Assembly (NCBI RefSeq): GCF_030518795.1 | Contig: NZ_CP130427.1 | Location: forward strand, 62,001-126,000 | Direction of reading: 5' to 3' | Length of the DNA stretch: 64,000 bases | Source of the DNA: Micromonospora sp. NBRC 110009 | Lineage (GTDB): Bacteria; Actinomycetota; Actinomycetes; Mycobacteriales; Micromonosporaceae | Part shown: in pieces, positions 15,288 to 23,654 of the stretch | Layout: every line of letters starts with the position of its first letter | How positions within the stretch are numbered: position 1 is the stretch's first letter | Notes under the pieces: model-generated | The model's input: only the letters and a program-made list of their open reading frames with translations | Told to the model about the DNA's origin: nothing | Databases searched by the model: none | Translations under genes and position numbers: made by a program

Positions 15288-17933
15288 GTGCTCTCCGACG
15301 TACCGCTCGACCTGCCGGTCCGGCCGGTGCTGCCGGCCCTGGTCGGGGCGGTGCGCACGGCCGGCACGGGCGTCCTGGTGGCGCCGCCCGGCACCGGCAA
15401 GACCACCCTGGCGCCCCTCGCGGTGGCCGACGAGGTCCCCGGCCGGGTGGTGATCGCCCAGCCCCGCCGGGTCGCCGCCCGGGCCGCCGCCCACCGGATG
15501 GCCGCCCTGCTCGGCGAGCGGGTCGGCGGCCGGATCGGCTACGCCGTACGCGGCGAGCGCCGGGTCGGTCCGGCGACCCGCGTCGAGGTGGTGACCACCG
15601 GGCTGCTGGTCCGGCGGCTGCACCACGACCCCGAGCTGCCCGGGGTGGCCGCGGTGCTGCTCGACGAGTGCCACGAACGGCAGCTCGACGCCGACCTGGC
15701 GCTGGCCTTCGCCGTGGAGGCCCGGGGCGCGCTCCGGCCCGACCTGTGGCTTCTGGCGATGTCGGCCACCCCGCAGGCGGACCGGTTCGCCGCCCTGCTC
15801 GGCGGCGCGGACGGGCCGGCGCCCGTGGTGCGCGCGGAGGCGGCGCTGCACCCGGTGACCCGGATCTGGGCGCCGCCGCCCCGGCCGGTCGCCGCGCCGG
15901 GGGCGGGTCGGGTCGACCCGGCGTTGCTCGACCACGTGGCGGCCACGGTCCGGCGGGCGCTGCGCGAGCGGGACGGGGACGTCCTCGTCTTCCTGCCCGG
16001 AGCGGGCGAGATCGCCGCGGTCGCGGCCCGCCTGGCCGACCTGCGCGACACGGTCGCCGTGCTGCCGCTGCACGGCCGGCTGCCCGGGCCGGCCCAGGAC
16101 GCGGTGCTGCTGCGACCGGCCCGGCCCGGCGCGCCCGACGCCGGGCCCGGCACCGGCGCGCTGCCGGACCGGCGCCGGGTGGTACTGGCCACCGCCGTGG
16201 CGGAGAGCAGCCTCACCGTGCCCGGGGTGCGCGTGGTGGTCGACGCCGGGCTGAGCCGGGTGCCCCGCACCGACCTGGCCCGCGGCCTGGGCGCGCTGGT
16301 CACCGTGCCCGTCTCCCGGGCGGCGGCCACCCAGCGGGCCGGCCGGGCCGGCCGGGAGGCGCCCGGGGCGGTCTACCGGTGCTGGTCCGAGGCGACGCAC
16401 GCCCGGCTCGCCCCGCAGCCGGAACCGGAGATCGCCACCGCCGACCTGACCGGGTTCGCGCTGGAGCTGGCTGCCTGGGGTGACCCGGACGGCAGCGGGC
16501 TGGCGCTGCCCGATCCCCCGCCGCCGGCCGCCCTCTCCGTCGCCCGGGAGACGCTGACCACGCTCGGCGCGGTGGACACCGACGGGCGGATCACCGCCCG
16601 GGGCCGGGCCATCGCGGCCGCCGGGGCGCACCCCCGGCTGGCCCGGGCGCTGCTGGACGGGGCGGAGCGGGTCGGTGCGGACCGGGCCGCCGAGGTGGTC
16701 GCCCTGCTGGCCGAGGAGACGCTCGGCGGCGCCGGTGACGACCTCACCGCGCTCTGGCGTCGGCTGCGCGCCGGCGCCGACCCGGCCGCCACCGCCCGCT
16801 GGCGCGCCGAGGTACGCCGGCTGCGCGCCGCCGTGCCCACTGGCGCGTCGAGTGGACGCGATCTTGCAGATCCGGCCCCGGCGAACGGGGCGAAGGCCGC
16901 AGCAGGCGGGCACTCAGTGCAAGATCGCGGGACGCAGGCGGCGGACCGCCTTCCCGACGACCTGGCCGCGGGGCTGCTGGTCGGGTTGGCGTACCCGGAA
17001 CGGCTGGCCCGGGCACGGCGGGCGGGCGGGTCCGCGTACCTGATGGCCGGCGGGACCGCCGCGGAGCTGGCGGCCGGGTCGGCGCTGGTCGGGTCGACGT
17101 GGCTGGCGGTCGCGGTGGCCGACCGCTCCCCCGGCGCGCCCACCGCCCGGGTGCGGCTGGCCACGCCGGTGGACGAGCCGACCGCGCGGGAGGCCGGCGG
17201 GCCGCTGCTGCGTACCGCGCGCGAGGTCGGCTGGTCGGGCGCGGACGTGGTGGCCCGGGAGGTGGTCCGGCTCGGCGCGATCGAGCTGGTCGACCGCCCG
17301 CTGGCCGCGCCGGACCCGGCGGAGGTCGCCGAGGCCGTGCTCACCGGCCTGCGGCAGGGCGGGCTGGGCCTGCTGACCTGGACGCCGGAGGCGACGGCGC
17401 TGCGCCTCCGGCTGGCCTTCTGCCGGCGGGCGTGCGGCGACGACTGGCCCGACGTCACCGACCCGGCGCTGCTCGCCGCCGCGCCCAGCTGGCTCGGCCC
17501 GGAGCTGACCCGCGCCCGGCGCCGGGCCGACCTGGCCCGGATCGACGTGGCGGCGGCGCTGCGTCGGCTGCTCGACTGGCGGCAGGCGGCCCGGCTGGAC
17601 GAGCTGGCGCCGGAGCGGCTCCCCGTGCCCAGCGGCTCCCGGATCCGGGTGGACTACACCGACCCGGCCGCCCCGGTGCTGGCGGTGAAACTTCAGGAGA
17701 CCTTCGGCTGGCGGGACGCGCCGCGGATCGCCGACGGCCGGGTGCCGGTGCTGCTGCACCTGCTCTCCCCCGCCGGCCGGCCGGTGGCGGTCACCGCCGA
17801 CCTGGCCTCCTTCTGGCGGGTGGGCTACCCGCAGGTGCGGGCGGAGCTGCGCGGGCGCTATCCCCGGCATCCGTGGCCCGAGGACCCGACCACCGCCGAG
17901 CCCACCCGGCGCGCCGCCCCGCGCCGGCGCTGA
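15288..17933 (+). CDS. hrpB: ATP-dependent helicase HrpB (with in-frame repeat insert)
   Basis: An 881-residue DEAH-box helicase. Walker A is APPGTGKTT (32-40), with DECHE at 126-130, MSATPQ and the motif VI region RAGRAGR. These are followed by the helicase-associated domain and the HrpB-specific C-terminal domain (SGSRIRVDY and LQETFGWRD). It probably remodels RNA, but its physiological substrate is undefined. GTG 15288 has a GTGGGAG site. Codons about 524-548 (16857-16929) are a 73-bp palindromic repeat element read through in frame, placed in the variable linker before the C-terminal domain. This makes the protein longer than the usual 810-840 residues. Confidence 0.94.
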   Translation: MLSDVPLDLPVRPVLPALVGAVRTAGTGVLVAPPGTGKTTLAPLAVADEVPGRVVIAQPRRVAARAAAHRMAALLGERVGGRIGYAVRGERRVGPATRVEVVTTGLLVRRLHHDPELPGVAAVLLDECHERQLDADLALAFAVEARGALRPDLWLLAMSATPQADRFAALLGGADGPAPVVRAEAALHPVTRIWAPPPRPVAAPGAGRVDPALLDHVAATVRRALRERDGDVLVFLPGAGEIAAVAARLADLRDTVAVLPLHGRLPGPAQDAVLLRPARPGAPDAGPGTGALPDRRRVVLATAVAESSLTVPGVRVVVDAGLSRVPRTDLARGLGALVTVPVSRAAATQRAGRAGREAPGAVYRCWSEATHARLAPQPEPEIATADLTGFALELAAWGDPDGSGLALPDPPPPAALSVARETLTTLGAVDTDGRITARGRAIAAAGAHPRLARALLDGAERVGADRAAEVVALLAEETLGGAGDDLTALWRRLRAGADPAATARWRAEVRRLRAAVPTGASSGRDLADPAPANGAKAAAGGHSVQDRGTQAADRLPDDLAAGLLVGLAYPERLARARRAGGSAYLMAGGTAAELAAGSALVGSTWLAVAVADRSPGAPTARVRLATPVDEPTAREAGGPLLRTAREVGWSGADVVAREVVRLGAIELVDRPLAAPDPAEVAEAVLTGLRQGGLGLLTWTPEATALRLRLAFCRRACGDDWPDVTDPALLAAAPSWLGPELTRARRRADLARIDVAAALRRLLDWRQAARLDELAPERLPVPSGSRIRVDYTDPAAPVLAVKLQETFGWRDAPRIADGRVPVLLHLLSPAGRPVAVTADLASFWRVGYPQVRAELRGRYPRHPWPEDPTTAEPTRRAAPRRR
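16857..16929. repeat. 73-bp palindromic element (type A) inside hrpB
   Basis: Perfect 12-bp terminal inverted repeats CGCGATCTTGCA and TGCAAGATCGCG bound a 49-bp GC-rich core. Length, ends and parts of the core (CCCCGGC-AA-GGGGC) match, in opposite orientation, the 73-bp element at 43259-43331. It is read through in hrpB without a stop. GGACGC occurs at both borders (16854-16859 and 16930-16935). Confidence 0.85.
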
Positions 17934-17936
17934 CCG

Positions 17937-18662
17937 CTACTCCTCGACCACGTCCGCGATCAGCACCGTGATGTTGTCCGGCCCGCCGGCCCGTAGCGCC
18001 AGGTCGATCAGCTTGCGGGCGCACTCCTCGCGGTCGGCGTAGCCGCCGAGCACCTCGGCGAGGGTGTCCGCACGGACCACGTTGGAGAGGCCGTCGCTGC
18101 AGAGCAGCCAGCGGTCGCCGGCCCAGGGCACCATCGTCGCGTACGTCGGGGAGACCTCGTCGCCCTGCAACGCCTGGGTCACCACGGCCCGGCGGGGGTG
18201 GCTGCTCGCCTGCTCGGGGGTGATCACGCCCTGGTCGACCAGCATCTGCACGAAGGTGTCGTCCCGGGTGACCTGCTTCAGCACGCCCTCGCGGAACAGG
18301 TAGGCGCGGGAGTCGCCGACGTGGGCCAGGGCCAGGCAACTACCGGTGCGGGCGAAGAGCAGCGCGGTGAGTGTGGTGCCCATGCCCTGACGTTCCGGGT
18401 CCTCCTCGACGGCCTGCCGGATCCGCGCGGTGGCCAGCTCGATGCCGCTCTGCAGGGCGGCGACCAGCGCGTCCTCGGGTGTCTCCAGGTCGAGCGGGGC
18501 GACCGCGTCGATGGCGATCCGGCTGGCCAGATCACCGGCCGCCATGCCGCCCATGCCGTCGGCGACGGCGACGAGCCAGCTGCCGGCGTGGAGCGCGTCC
18601 TGGTTCCCGCTGCGGATCAGCCCTCGGTCGCTCGCCCCGACGGAACGAAGCTTCAGGGTCAT
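17937..18662 (-). CDS. PP2C-family serine/threonine protein phosphatase
   Basis: 241 residues forming one PPM/PP2C catalytic domain: SDRGLIRSGNQDAL, VADGMGGMAAG, AHVGDSRAYLF, LCSDGLSNVV and GPDNITVLIADV. All metal-binding aspartates are present. Unlike mycobacterial PstP it has no membrane segment or extracellular part, so it is a soluble phosphatase, probably opposing Hanks-type kinases encoded elsewhere. The ATG at 18662 is preceded at 7 nt by CAGGCT on the minus strand, a leaderless-type promoter. It is convergent with hrpB with only 3 bp between stops. Confidence 0.93.
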   Translation of the reverse strand: MTLKLRSVGASDRGLIRSGNQDALHAGSWLVAVADGMGGMAAGDLASRIAIDAVAPLDLETPEDALVAALQSGIELATARIRQAVEEDPERQGMGTTLTALLFARTGSCLALAHVGDSRAYLFREGVLKQVTRDDTFVQMLVDQGVITPEQASSHPRRAVVTQALQGDEVSPTYATMVPWAGDRWLLCSDGLSNVVRADTLAEVLGGYADREECARKLIDLALRAGGPDNITVLIADVVEE

Positions 18663-18778
18663 GGGTGGCAGCCTGCCAGGCGAAGGGCGCAGTTGTCTCT
18701 AGGAGATCAGGACGATGCTGCGTGGCGCGGCGAATCTCACTGCCGCGCGCGGCGGCGCGGCAACCGGCCCCGTCCCGG

Positions 18779-18784
18779 TACGGT
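18779..18784 (+). promoter_or_regulatory. -10 hexamer TACGGT for the SMR gene
   Basis: TACGGT ends 6 nt before the ATG at 18791, the leaderless spacing. There is no Shine-Dalgarno sequence. Confidence 0.45.
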
Positions 18785-18790
18785 CCCCGG

Positions 18791-19111
18791 ATGGCGTACC
18801 TGTTCCTGCTGGGTGCGATCACCGCCGAGGTGATCGGGACCAGCCTGCTCAAGGCGACCGAGGGCTTCACCCGGCTCTGGCCGACGCTCGGCCTGGCGGT
18901 GGCGTACCTGTCGGCGTTCGGGCTGCTCGCCCTGGCGGTCAAGGAGATCCCGGTCGGCGTGGCGTACGCGATCTGGTCCGGACTCGGCACCGCGGCGATC
19001 ATGGCGATCGGCGCGGCGTTCCTCGGCGAGCCGCTCAGCGTGGCCAAGGTGGTCGGCGCCGGCTTGGTCATCGCCGGGGTGGTGGTGCTCAACCTCGGCG
19101 GCGCCCACTGA
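18791..19111 (+). CDS. SMR-family multidrug efflux protein (EmrE/Mmr-like)
   Basis: 106 residues with four membrane helices and the SMR signature MAYLFLLGAITAEVIGTSLLKATEGFTRLWPT. The essential glutamate is Glu13, in AEVIGT, followed by GVAYAIWSGLGTA. It works as an antiparallel homodimer exchanging cationic drugs for protons. Because it is single rather than paired, it fits the EmrE-type exporters; the related Gdx guanidinium exporters are the alternative. It is divergent from the PP2C gene. Confidence 0.93.
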   Translation: MAYLFLLGAITAEVIGTSLLKATEGFTRLWPTLGLAVAYLSAFGLLALAVKEIPVGVAYAIWSGLGTAAIMAIGAAFLGEPLSVAKVVGAGLVIAGVVVLNLGGAH

Positions 19112-19151
19112 GGCGAAACCCGCTGGACCCGGGCGCGGCGCGTACGCGAGG

Positions 19152-20072
19152 GTGGCGGCCGTGGACGAGGGCGGACTGTCCGGCGCGGAGCGCCGGGTGT
19201 GGGCGGCGCTGCCACCGGGGACGCGCGCCGCGCTGGCCGCCCTGCCGCCGGCGGACCTGCGGACGCTGCTGCTGACGGTGGCCCGGGACCGGGCCGCGGC
19301 CGTCCGCCCGCCGGACGTCGTGCGGCGCTGGCGCGCGGACCGCTTCGTCCGCGCGGCGGAGGTCGACCCCCGCACGCTGGCCCGGGTGGAGGCGCGGGTC
19401 TGGGAACTGCTGCCGGCCGACGTGGCGGGTATCGAGCTGTCCCCGGTCGCCCCGCTCGGCACCTGCGCCGCCGTCGCCCCGGTCAGCCAGCACCGGATCG
19501 TCACCACGATGCGCGGCACCGAGGTGGTGAGCGACCCGACGAACGCCCTGGCCGTCGAGGCGGCCGTGCGCCGCGGGCGACATGCCGAGGTGCACCTGGC
19601 GGCCGCGCACCGGGTGCTCCGGGCGCAGGACTTCGGGCCGGGCGCCTCGGCACACTTCCGGCTCTTCACCCTGGTCTCCACCGCCCGGGACGCGGGATCC
19701 GGCCGGACCGAGGCGCGCCTGCTCGTCCGGCACCTCGCGTTCTGGCGGACCGTGCTCGCGGAGCTGGCCGCCCCGGCCGCGCCCCGGCTGCATGTCACGG
19801 TCCTCGACGCGGTCGTTGGCGAACGGCTCGCCGACACGGTCCGGCCCGCCCTGACCGGCGACGGGGTCGCGCTGCGCGACGAGCCGGAGCGGAAGCGCGG
19901 GCGCGGCTACTACGTCGGGGCCGCGCTTCGCCTCACGCTCGGCGACGGGGCCCTGGAGGTCGGCGACGGCGGCTTCACCGACTGGACGGCCCGGCTGACC
20001 GGCGACGCCAAGGAACGCTGCCTGATCTCCTGCCTGGCCACCGAACGCCTGGTCACCGGGGTGCACAGGTGA
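19152..20072 (+). CDS. Uncharacterised actinobacterial protein (306 aa)
   Basis: I do not recognise a named family. The protein has an Ala/Arg-rich N-terminal part, then a strongly patterned core: [56 protein letters not shown] and [14 protein letters not shown]. It also has a late [29 protein letters not shown] segment. The [15 protein letters not shown] block and FRLF-x5-ARD recall class II aminoacyl-tRNA-synthetase-like folds (HisZ-like), but this is only an impression. The frame has good coding bias. The start GTG 19152 could also be GTG 19161. It lies 40 bp after the SMR gene, perhaps cotranscribed. Confidence 0.75.
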   Translation: MAAVDEGGLSGAERRVWAALPPGTRAALAALPPADLRTLLLTVARDRAAAVRPPDVVRRWRADRFVRAAEVDPRTLARVEARVWELLPADVAGIELSPVAPLGTCAAVAPVSQHRIVTTMRGTEVVSDPTNALAVEAAVRRGRHAEVHLAAAHRVLRAQDFGPGASAHFRLFTLVSTARDAGSGRTEARLLVRHLAFWRTVLAELAAPAAPRLHVTVLDAVVGERLADTVRPALTGDGVALRDEPERKRGRGYYVGAALRLTLGDGALEVGDGGFTDWTARLTGDAKERCLISCLATERLVTGVHR

Positions 20073-20686
20073 GCGCGCTGGTCGTGCAGCGGATCCGGGT
20101 CCGCTGGACCAGCCGGGACGCCGCCGCGGCCACCGTCCGCGGCCGGCTCCCCCCCAGCGGTACGCGGTGATGGCCAGCCGATCGGCCGGCGCATGGCGAT
20201 CCGCTCGGCCGGGTCAAGTCCCAGCGCCGCCTCGGCGGCCAGCAGCCCGGCCAGCCCCGGCGTGACCTCCGCCCCGGTCAGCTCCCGGAACCCGCAGCGC
20301 GCGTAGTACGGCCCGTTCCATGGCACGGCGCGGAACGTGGTCAGGGTCAGCGCCGGCAGTCCCCGGCCGGCCGCCCACCCGGCCACGTCGTCGAGCAGCC
20401 GCCGCCCGATCCCCCGCCGCGCGTACGCCGGGTCGACGCTGAGCTGCTGCACGTGCGCGCACCCGTCCACCAGCTCGACCACCACGAAGGCGACCGGCCG
20501 GTCCGCCGCGTCGACCGCGACCCGGACCCGCCCGGCGCGCTCGGCGGCGGCCAGCGCGTCCAGCGGCAGCGGTGGCAGGTCGGCGACGTCGGCCATGCCG
20601 ATCTCCCGGAACGGCGCCCCGGAGGCCACCTCGATCCGCTGCACCTCGGTCAACTCGTCCGCCCGCGCGATCCTGCTGCGTTCCAC
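19910..20686 (-). CDS. GNAT-family N-acetyltransferase with overlong C-terminus
   Basis: The first roughly 165 residues are a GNAT domain ([27 protein letters not shown], then [22 protein letters not shown]), ending with the usual RIAMRRPIG. Instead of stopping there the frame runs about 90 more codons, low in complexity and antisense to the end of the gene at 19152-20072. The natural stop may have been lost, or a frameshift may separate domain and tail. GTG 20686 is chosen because CAGGGT lies 7 nt upstream on the minus strand. The acyl acceptor is unknown. It is divergent from the HAD gene. Confidence 0.75.
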   Translation of the reverse strand: MERSRIARADELTEVQRIEVASGAPFREIGMADVADLPPLPLDALAAAERAGRVRVAVDAADRPVAFVVVELVDGCAHVQQLSVDPAYARRGIGRRLLDDVAGWAAGRGLPALTLTTFRAVPWNGPYYARCGFRELTGAEVTPGLAGLLAAEAALGLDPAERIAMRRPIGWPSPRTAGGEPAADGGRGGVPAGPADPDPLHDQRAHLCTPVTRRSVARQEIRQRSLASPVSRAVQSVKPPSPTSRAPSPSVRRSAAPT

Positions 20687-20735
20687 GACCCGGACCCTGG
20701 CAGAGGCGGCGACGGGGCCGCCAGCGGATTTCCCG

Positions 20736-20741
20736 TACCCT
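20736..20741 (+). promoter_or_regulatory. -10 hexamer TACCCT for the HAD gene
   Basis: TACCCT ends 6 nt before the ATG at 20748 and fixes that start. Confidence 0.5.
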
Positions 20742-20747
20742 GCACCG

Positions 20748-21347
20748 ATGCTCCTGCCCCTGCCGCCCGGCGACTTCCGCGCGTACCTGTTCGACTGCGA
20801 CGGCACCATCGTCGACTCGATGCCGCTGCACTACGCGGCCTGGCGGGCGGCGCTGGACGAGTGGGGCTGCGAGTTCCCCGAGGAGCTGTTCTACGCCTGG
20901 GGCGGCCGGCCGGTCGTCGACATCGTGGTCACCCTCAACGAGCGGCACGGGCTGGCCATGCCGGTCGAGGTGGTGGTGCGCCGCCAGGAGGCGTTCTACC
21001 AGCGCGGGCTGCCTGAGGTGAGCGCCGTGCCGGAGGTGCTGGCGCACATCGAGGAGGCCCACGGACGGGTCCCGTTCGCGGTGGTCTCGGGCGGCACCCG
21101 GGAGTCGGTCACCGCCTCGCTCGCCGCGCTGGGCCTGCTCGACCGGTTCGAGACGCTGGTCTGCGCCGGGGACTATGCGCGGGCCAAGCCGGACCCGGAA
21201 GCCTTCCTGCTCGCCGCCCGGCGGCTCGGCGTGGCGCCGGAACACTGCCTGGTCTTCGAGGACACCGCGCTCGGGGTGCGGGCCGCGACGGCGGCGGGGA
21301 TGGCCGCGGTGCGCGTACCGCAGCCGTGGGAGCGGGCGGCGGCGTGA
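20748..21347 (+). CDS. HAD-superfamily hydrolase (beta-phosphoglucomutase-like)
   Basis: 199 residues with all four HAD motifs: [10 protein letters not shown] (Asp nucleophile and acid/base), [10 protein letters not shown], the lysine in [11 protein letters not shown] and [12 protein letters not shown]. The cap domain is inserted between motifs I and II, as in subfamily IA phosphatases and phosphomutases acting on sugar phosphates. The position of the ATG is fixed by the leaderless-type promoter. Its TGA overlaps a possible 20-codon ORF (GTGA). Confidence 0.92.
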   Translation: MLLPLPPGDFRAYLFDCDGTIVDSMPLHYAAWRAALDEWGCEFPEELFYAWGGRPVVDIVVTLNERHGLAMPVEVVVRRQEAFYQRGLPEVSAVPEVLAHIEEAHGRVPFAVVSGGTRESVTASLAALGLLDRFETLVCAGDYARAKPDPEAFLLAARRLGVAPEHCLVFEDTALGVRAATAAGMAAVRVPQPWERAAA

Positions 21348-21406
21348 CGCTGCCGGCGGAGCTGGACGCGTGCTTCACCCGGGAGGTACGCCCCCGTCCG
21401 ATGTGA
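21344..21406 (+). CDS. Possible 20-residue peptide overlapping the HAD stop
   Basis: GTG 21344 overlaps the HAD stop by GTGA and opens a 20-codon frame ([20 protein letters not shown]). There is no homology that I can name. It may be a real coupled peptide, the worn end of a lost gene, or chance. The overlap geometry is the only support. Confidence 0.2.
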   Translation: MTLPAELDACFTREVRPRPM

Positions 21407-21451
21407 CCGGCGTCGCGCCCCGCGGGACCACCGGTCCCGTCCGGCCCTGCC

Positions 21452-21457
21452 TAGGGT
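21452..21457 (+). promoter_or_regulatory. -10 hexamer TAGGGT for the 38-aa ORF and MFS gene
   Basis: TAGGGT ends 7 nt before the ATG at 21465, a leaderless arrangement that puts the small ORF, not the transporter, at the 5' end of the message. Confidence 0.55.
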
Positions 21458-21464
21458 CGGCAGC

Positions 21465-21581
21465 ATGACCGTCAACGCGGATGTCACCATCGACCAGGAG
21501 GCGGTGCGCGCCGCCGTCGCCCGGCAGGCCGAGCGGGTCACCGAGGTCTCCGCCGCCGTGCCGGTGCCGGCTCCGCGCTGA
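21465..21581 (+). CDS. 38-residue leader peptide gene coupled to the MFS exporter
   Basis: ATG 21465 opens 38 codons: MTVNADVTIDQEAVRAAVAR, then QAERVTEVSAAVPVPAPR. The charged amphipathic middle (QEAVRAAVARQAERV) is followed by a Val/Pro-rich tail. A TAGGGT hexamer 7 nt upstream supports leaderless translation, and the stop overlaps the MFS start as TGATG, implying coupling. No family is recognised. It could be a regulatory leader, a small partner of the exporter or an exported peptide. Confidence 0.5.
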   Translation: MTVNADVTIDQEAVRAAVARQAERVTEVSAAVPVPAPR

Positions 21582-22846
21582 TGGGCTGGGCCTCGCCGAT
21601 CCCGCCGCCGGGCCGGCTGCGCACCCTCGCCCTGGCCACCCTGGCCAACACGGCCGGCTCGGGGCTCTGGCTGGCCGGCGCGGCGCTCTATCTGACCCGG
21701 GACGTCGGCCTCTCCCCTGCCGCCGTGGGCGCCGGCCTGACCGTCGCCGGGCTGATCGGGCTCACCGCGAGCGTGCCGCTGGGCGGTCTGGCCGACCGGC
21801 GCGACCCGCGTACCCTGCGCGCCCTGCTCCAGGTGTGCCAGGCGGTGGTGGCGGCAGCGTACCTGCTGGTCGACTCGTTCCCGGTGTTCCTCGCGGTGGC
21901 GGTGCTGGACGCGCTGCTCACCTCCGGCAACCTGGCGATCCGGGCCGCGCTGGTGTCGGCGGTCGCCGGTCCGCAGGGGCGGGTGCACGCCTTCGCCACC
22001 CTGCGCGCGGTGGCCAACCTGGGCATCGCGGTCGGCACCGCGCTGGCCGGGTTCGCGCTCGCGGCGGACACCCACGTGGCGTACCAGGTGCTGGTGGCCG
22101 GGAACGCGACCACCTACCTGCTGTCGGCGGCCCTGCTGCTGCGGCTGCCGGCGTACCCGCCGGGGACCGGCGGCGACCGCGGGGCGAGGCGGGGCGCGTC
22201 GCGGCGCGGCGGCCCGCTGCGGGACGGGCGGTTCCTCGCGGTCAGCGGCGCCTCGGCGGTGCTGGCCCTGCACCTGACGACGCTCACCCTCGTGGTGCCG
22301 CTGTGGACGGTGACCCGGGCCGACGCGCCACCGCCCGTGGTGTCGGCGGTGCTGTTGACCAACACGGTGCTCACCGTGCTGCTGGCGGTACGCCTCAGCC
22401 GGGGCGCGGCCAGCGCCGCTCCAGCGGCCCGGCAGCTGCGCCGGGCCGGTCTGGTGCTGGCGGCGGCCACGCCGCTCTACGCGGCCACCGCGGGCCTGCC
22501 CATCCTGCCGGCGGTCGCGCTGCTGCTGGTCGCCACGGCGGTCTGGACGCTCGGCGACCTGTGGCACGGCTCCGCCGCCGCGGGTCTCGCCTACGACCTG
22601 GCGCCACCCGACGCCATCGGCGCGTACCAGGGGGCGGACGGCCTGCTCGCCGGCCTGGCCCGGGCGGTCGGGCCGGCGCTGCTCACCCTGCTGGTGCTCG
22701 ACGGCGGGGTGCCGGGCTGGCTGGCGCTCGGCGGGCTCTTCGCGGCCGTCGGCCTGGCCGCCCCGGCGCTGACCCGCTGGGCGCTGGCGAACCGGGGGAC
22801 CGATGAGCGGACGGTGGCCGATGATCGACCCGCCGCGCCGGTGTAG
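21581..22846 (+). CDS. MFS transporter
   Basis: 421 residues with about twelve hydrophobic helices and the loop-2/3 motif LGGLADRRDPRTLRALLQ characteristic of drug:H+ antiporters of the major facilitator superfamily. A central basic loop (GGDRGARRGASRRGGPLRDGR) links the two halves. The ATG 21581 overlaps the stop of the preceding 38-codon gene. The cargo is unknown. Export of a drug, or possibly of the small peptide encoded upstream, are both conceivable. Confidence 0.9.
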   Translation: MGWASPIPPPGRLRTLALATLANTAGSGLWLAGAALYLTRDVGLSPAAVGAGLTVAGLIGLTASVPLGGLADRRDPRTLRALLQVCQAVVAAAYLLVDSFPVFLAVAVLDALLTSGNLAIRAALVSAVAGPQGRVHAFATLRAVANLGIAVGTALAGFALAADTHVAYQVLVAGNATTYLLSAALLLRLPAYPPGTGGDRGARRGASRRGGPLRDGRFLAVSGASAVLALHLTTLTLVVPLWTVTRADAPPPVVSAVLLTNTVLTVLLAVRLSRGAASAAPAARQLRRAGLVLAAATPLYAATAGLPILPAVALLLVATAVWTLGDLWHGSAAAGLAYDLAPPDAIGAYQGADGLLAGLARAVGPALLTLLVLDGGVPGWLALGGLFAAVGLAAPALTRWALANRGTDERTVADDRPAAPV

Positions 22847-22858
22847 CAGCATGGGCGC

Positions 22859-23392
22859 ATGACCGACCAGCAGACCCTCACCATCCGCCCGGGCGGGCCG
22901 GAGGACGCCGCCACCGTGCTGCGGCTGCTCGACAGCGCCACCGCCTGGCTGGCGGCGCGCGGCCGGACCGGCCAGTGGGGCACCGAGCCGGCGTCGTCCG
23001 ATCCGCGCCGGATCGCCCAGGCCGACGTGTGGACCACCGGCGGCGGGCTGTACCTGGCGATGCTCGGCGACGCCGTCGTGGGCGCGCTGGTGGTGGGCGC
23101 CGCCACCGACTACGTGCCGCCGGCCGTCGAGCCGGAGCTGTACGTGAACCTGCTGGTCACCGACCGGGCGTACGCGGGCCACGGGATCGGGGCGCGGCTG
23201 CTGGCGTACGCGGCGGAGCTGGCCCGCGGCCGTGGCCTGGGCCTGCTGCGCGTGGACTGCTACGGCGGCGACGACCGGGCGCTGGTCCGCTTCTACGAGG
23301 GCTGCGGGTTCACCGCCACCGAGCCGTTCACCGTCGAGCGGCCGGGGCGCCAGCCGTGGCCCGGCCAGGTGTTGGAGCGCCGGCTGGGCTGA
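22859..23392 (+). CDS. GNAT-family N-acetyltransferase
   Basis: 177 residues: an N-terminal PGGPEDAATVLRLLDSATAWLAARG block typical of one actinobacterial GNAT subgroup, then ELYVNLLVTDRAYAGHGIGARLLAYAAELARGRGLGLLRVDCYGG, which contains the acetyl-CoA loop (GHGIGARL), and a final RFYEGCGFT. The substrate is unknown. It begins 12 bp after the MFS stop, so it may be cotranscribed, and it is convergent with the zinc-finger gene, with 4 bp between stops. Confidence 0.92.
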   Translation: MTDQQTLTIRPGGPEDAATVLRLLDSATAWLAARGRTGQWGTEPASSDPRRIAQADVWTTGGGLYLAMLGDAVVGALVVGAATDYVPPAVEPELYVNLLVTDRAYAGHGIGARLLAYAAELARGRGLGLLRVDCYGGDDRALVRFYEGCGFTATEPFTVERPGRQPWPGQVLERRLG

Positions 23393-23396
23393 CGGG

Positions 23397-23654
23397 TCAG
23401 CCGATCTCCTCGTCGACGAAGCACCAGCGCCACGTCTCGCCGGGCTGGACCGACCGCATCACCGGATGCCCGGTCGACTCGAAGTGCTTCGTGGCGTGCT
23501 GGTAGGGCGAGGAGTCGCAGCAGCCGACGTGCCCGCAGGTCAGGCAGGCGCGCAGGTGCACCCAGTCGTCGTTGCCGATGGCGACGCAGTCCGGGCACTC
23601 GGTGGTGCTCTCCGGCGTGATGTCACCCGCCTCGGTCAGGTGCTGGCAGCTCAT
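23397..23654 (-). CDS. UBP-type zinc finger protein
   Basis: 85 residues forming a single ZnF-UBP domain: C-x-H, CPDCV, WVHLRACLTCGHVGCCDSS, HATKHFESTGHPVM and a tail GETWRWCFVDEEIG. In eukaryotes the fold binds the free C-terminus of ubiquitin. Free-standing bacterial versions are common in actinobacteria and have no settled role. The ATG overlaps the stop of the Na+/H+ antiporter gene (ATGA), so the two are coupled. A sensory or regulatory role for the antiporter is inference. Confidence 0.9.
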   Translation of the reverse strand: MSCQHLTEAGDITPESTTECPDCVAIGNDDWVHLRACLTCGHVGCCDSSPYQHATKHFESTGHPVMRSVQPGETWRWCFVDEEIG

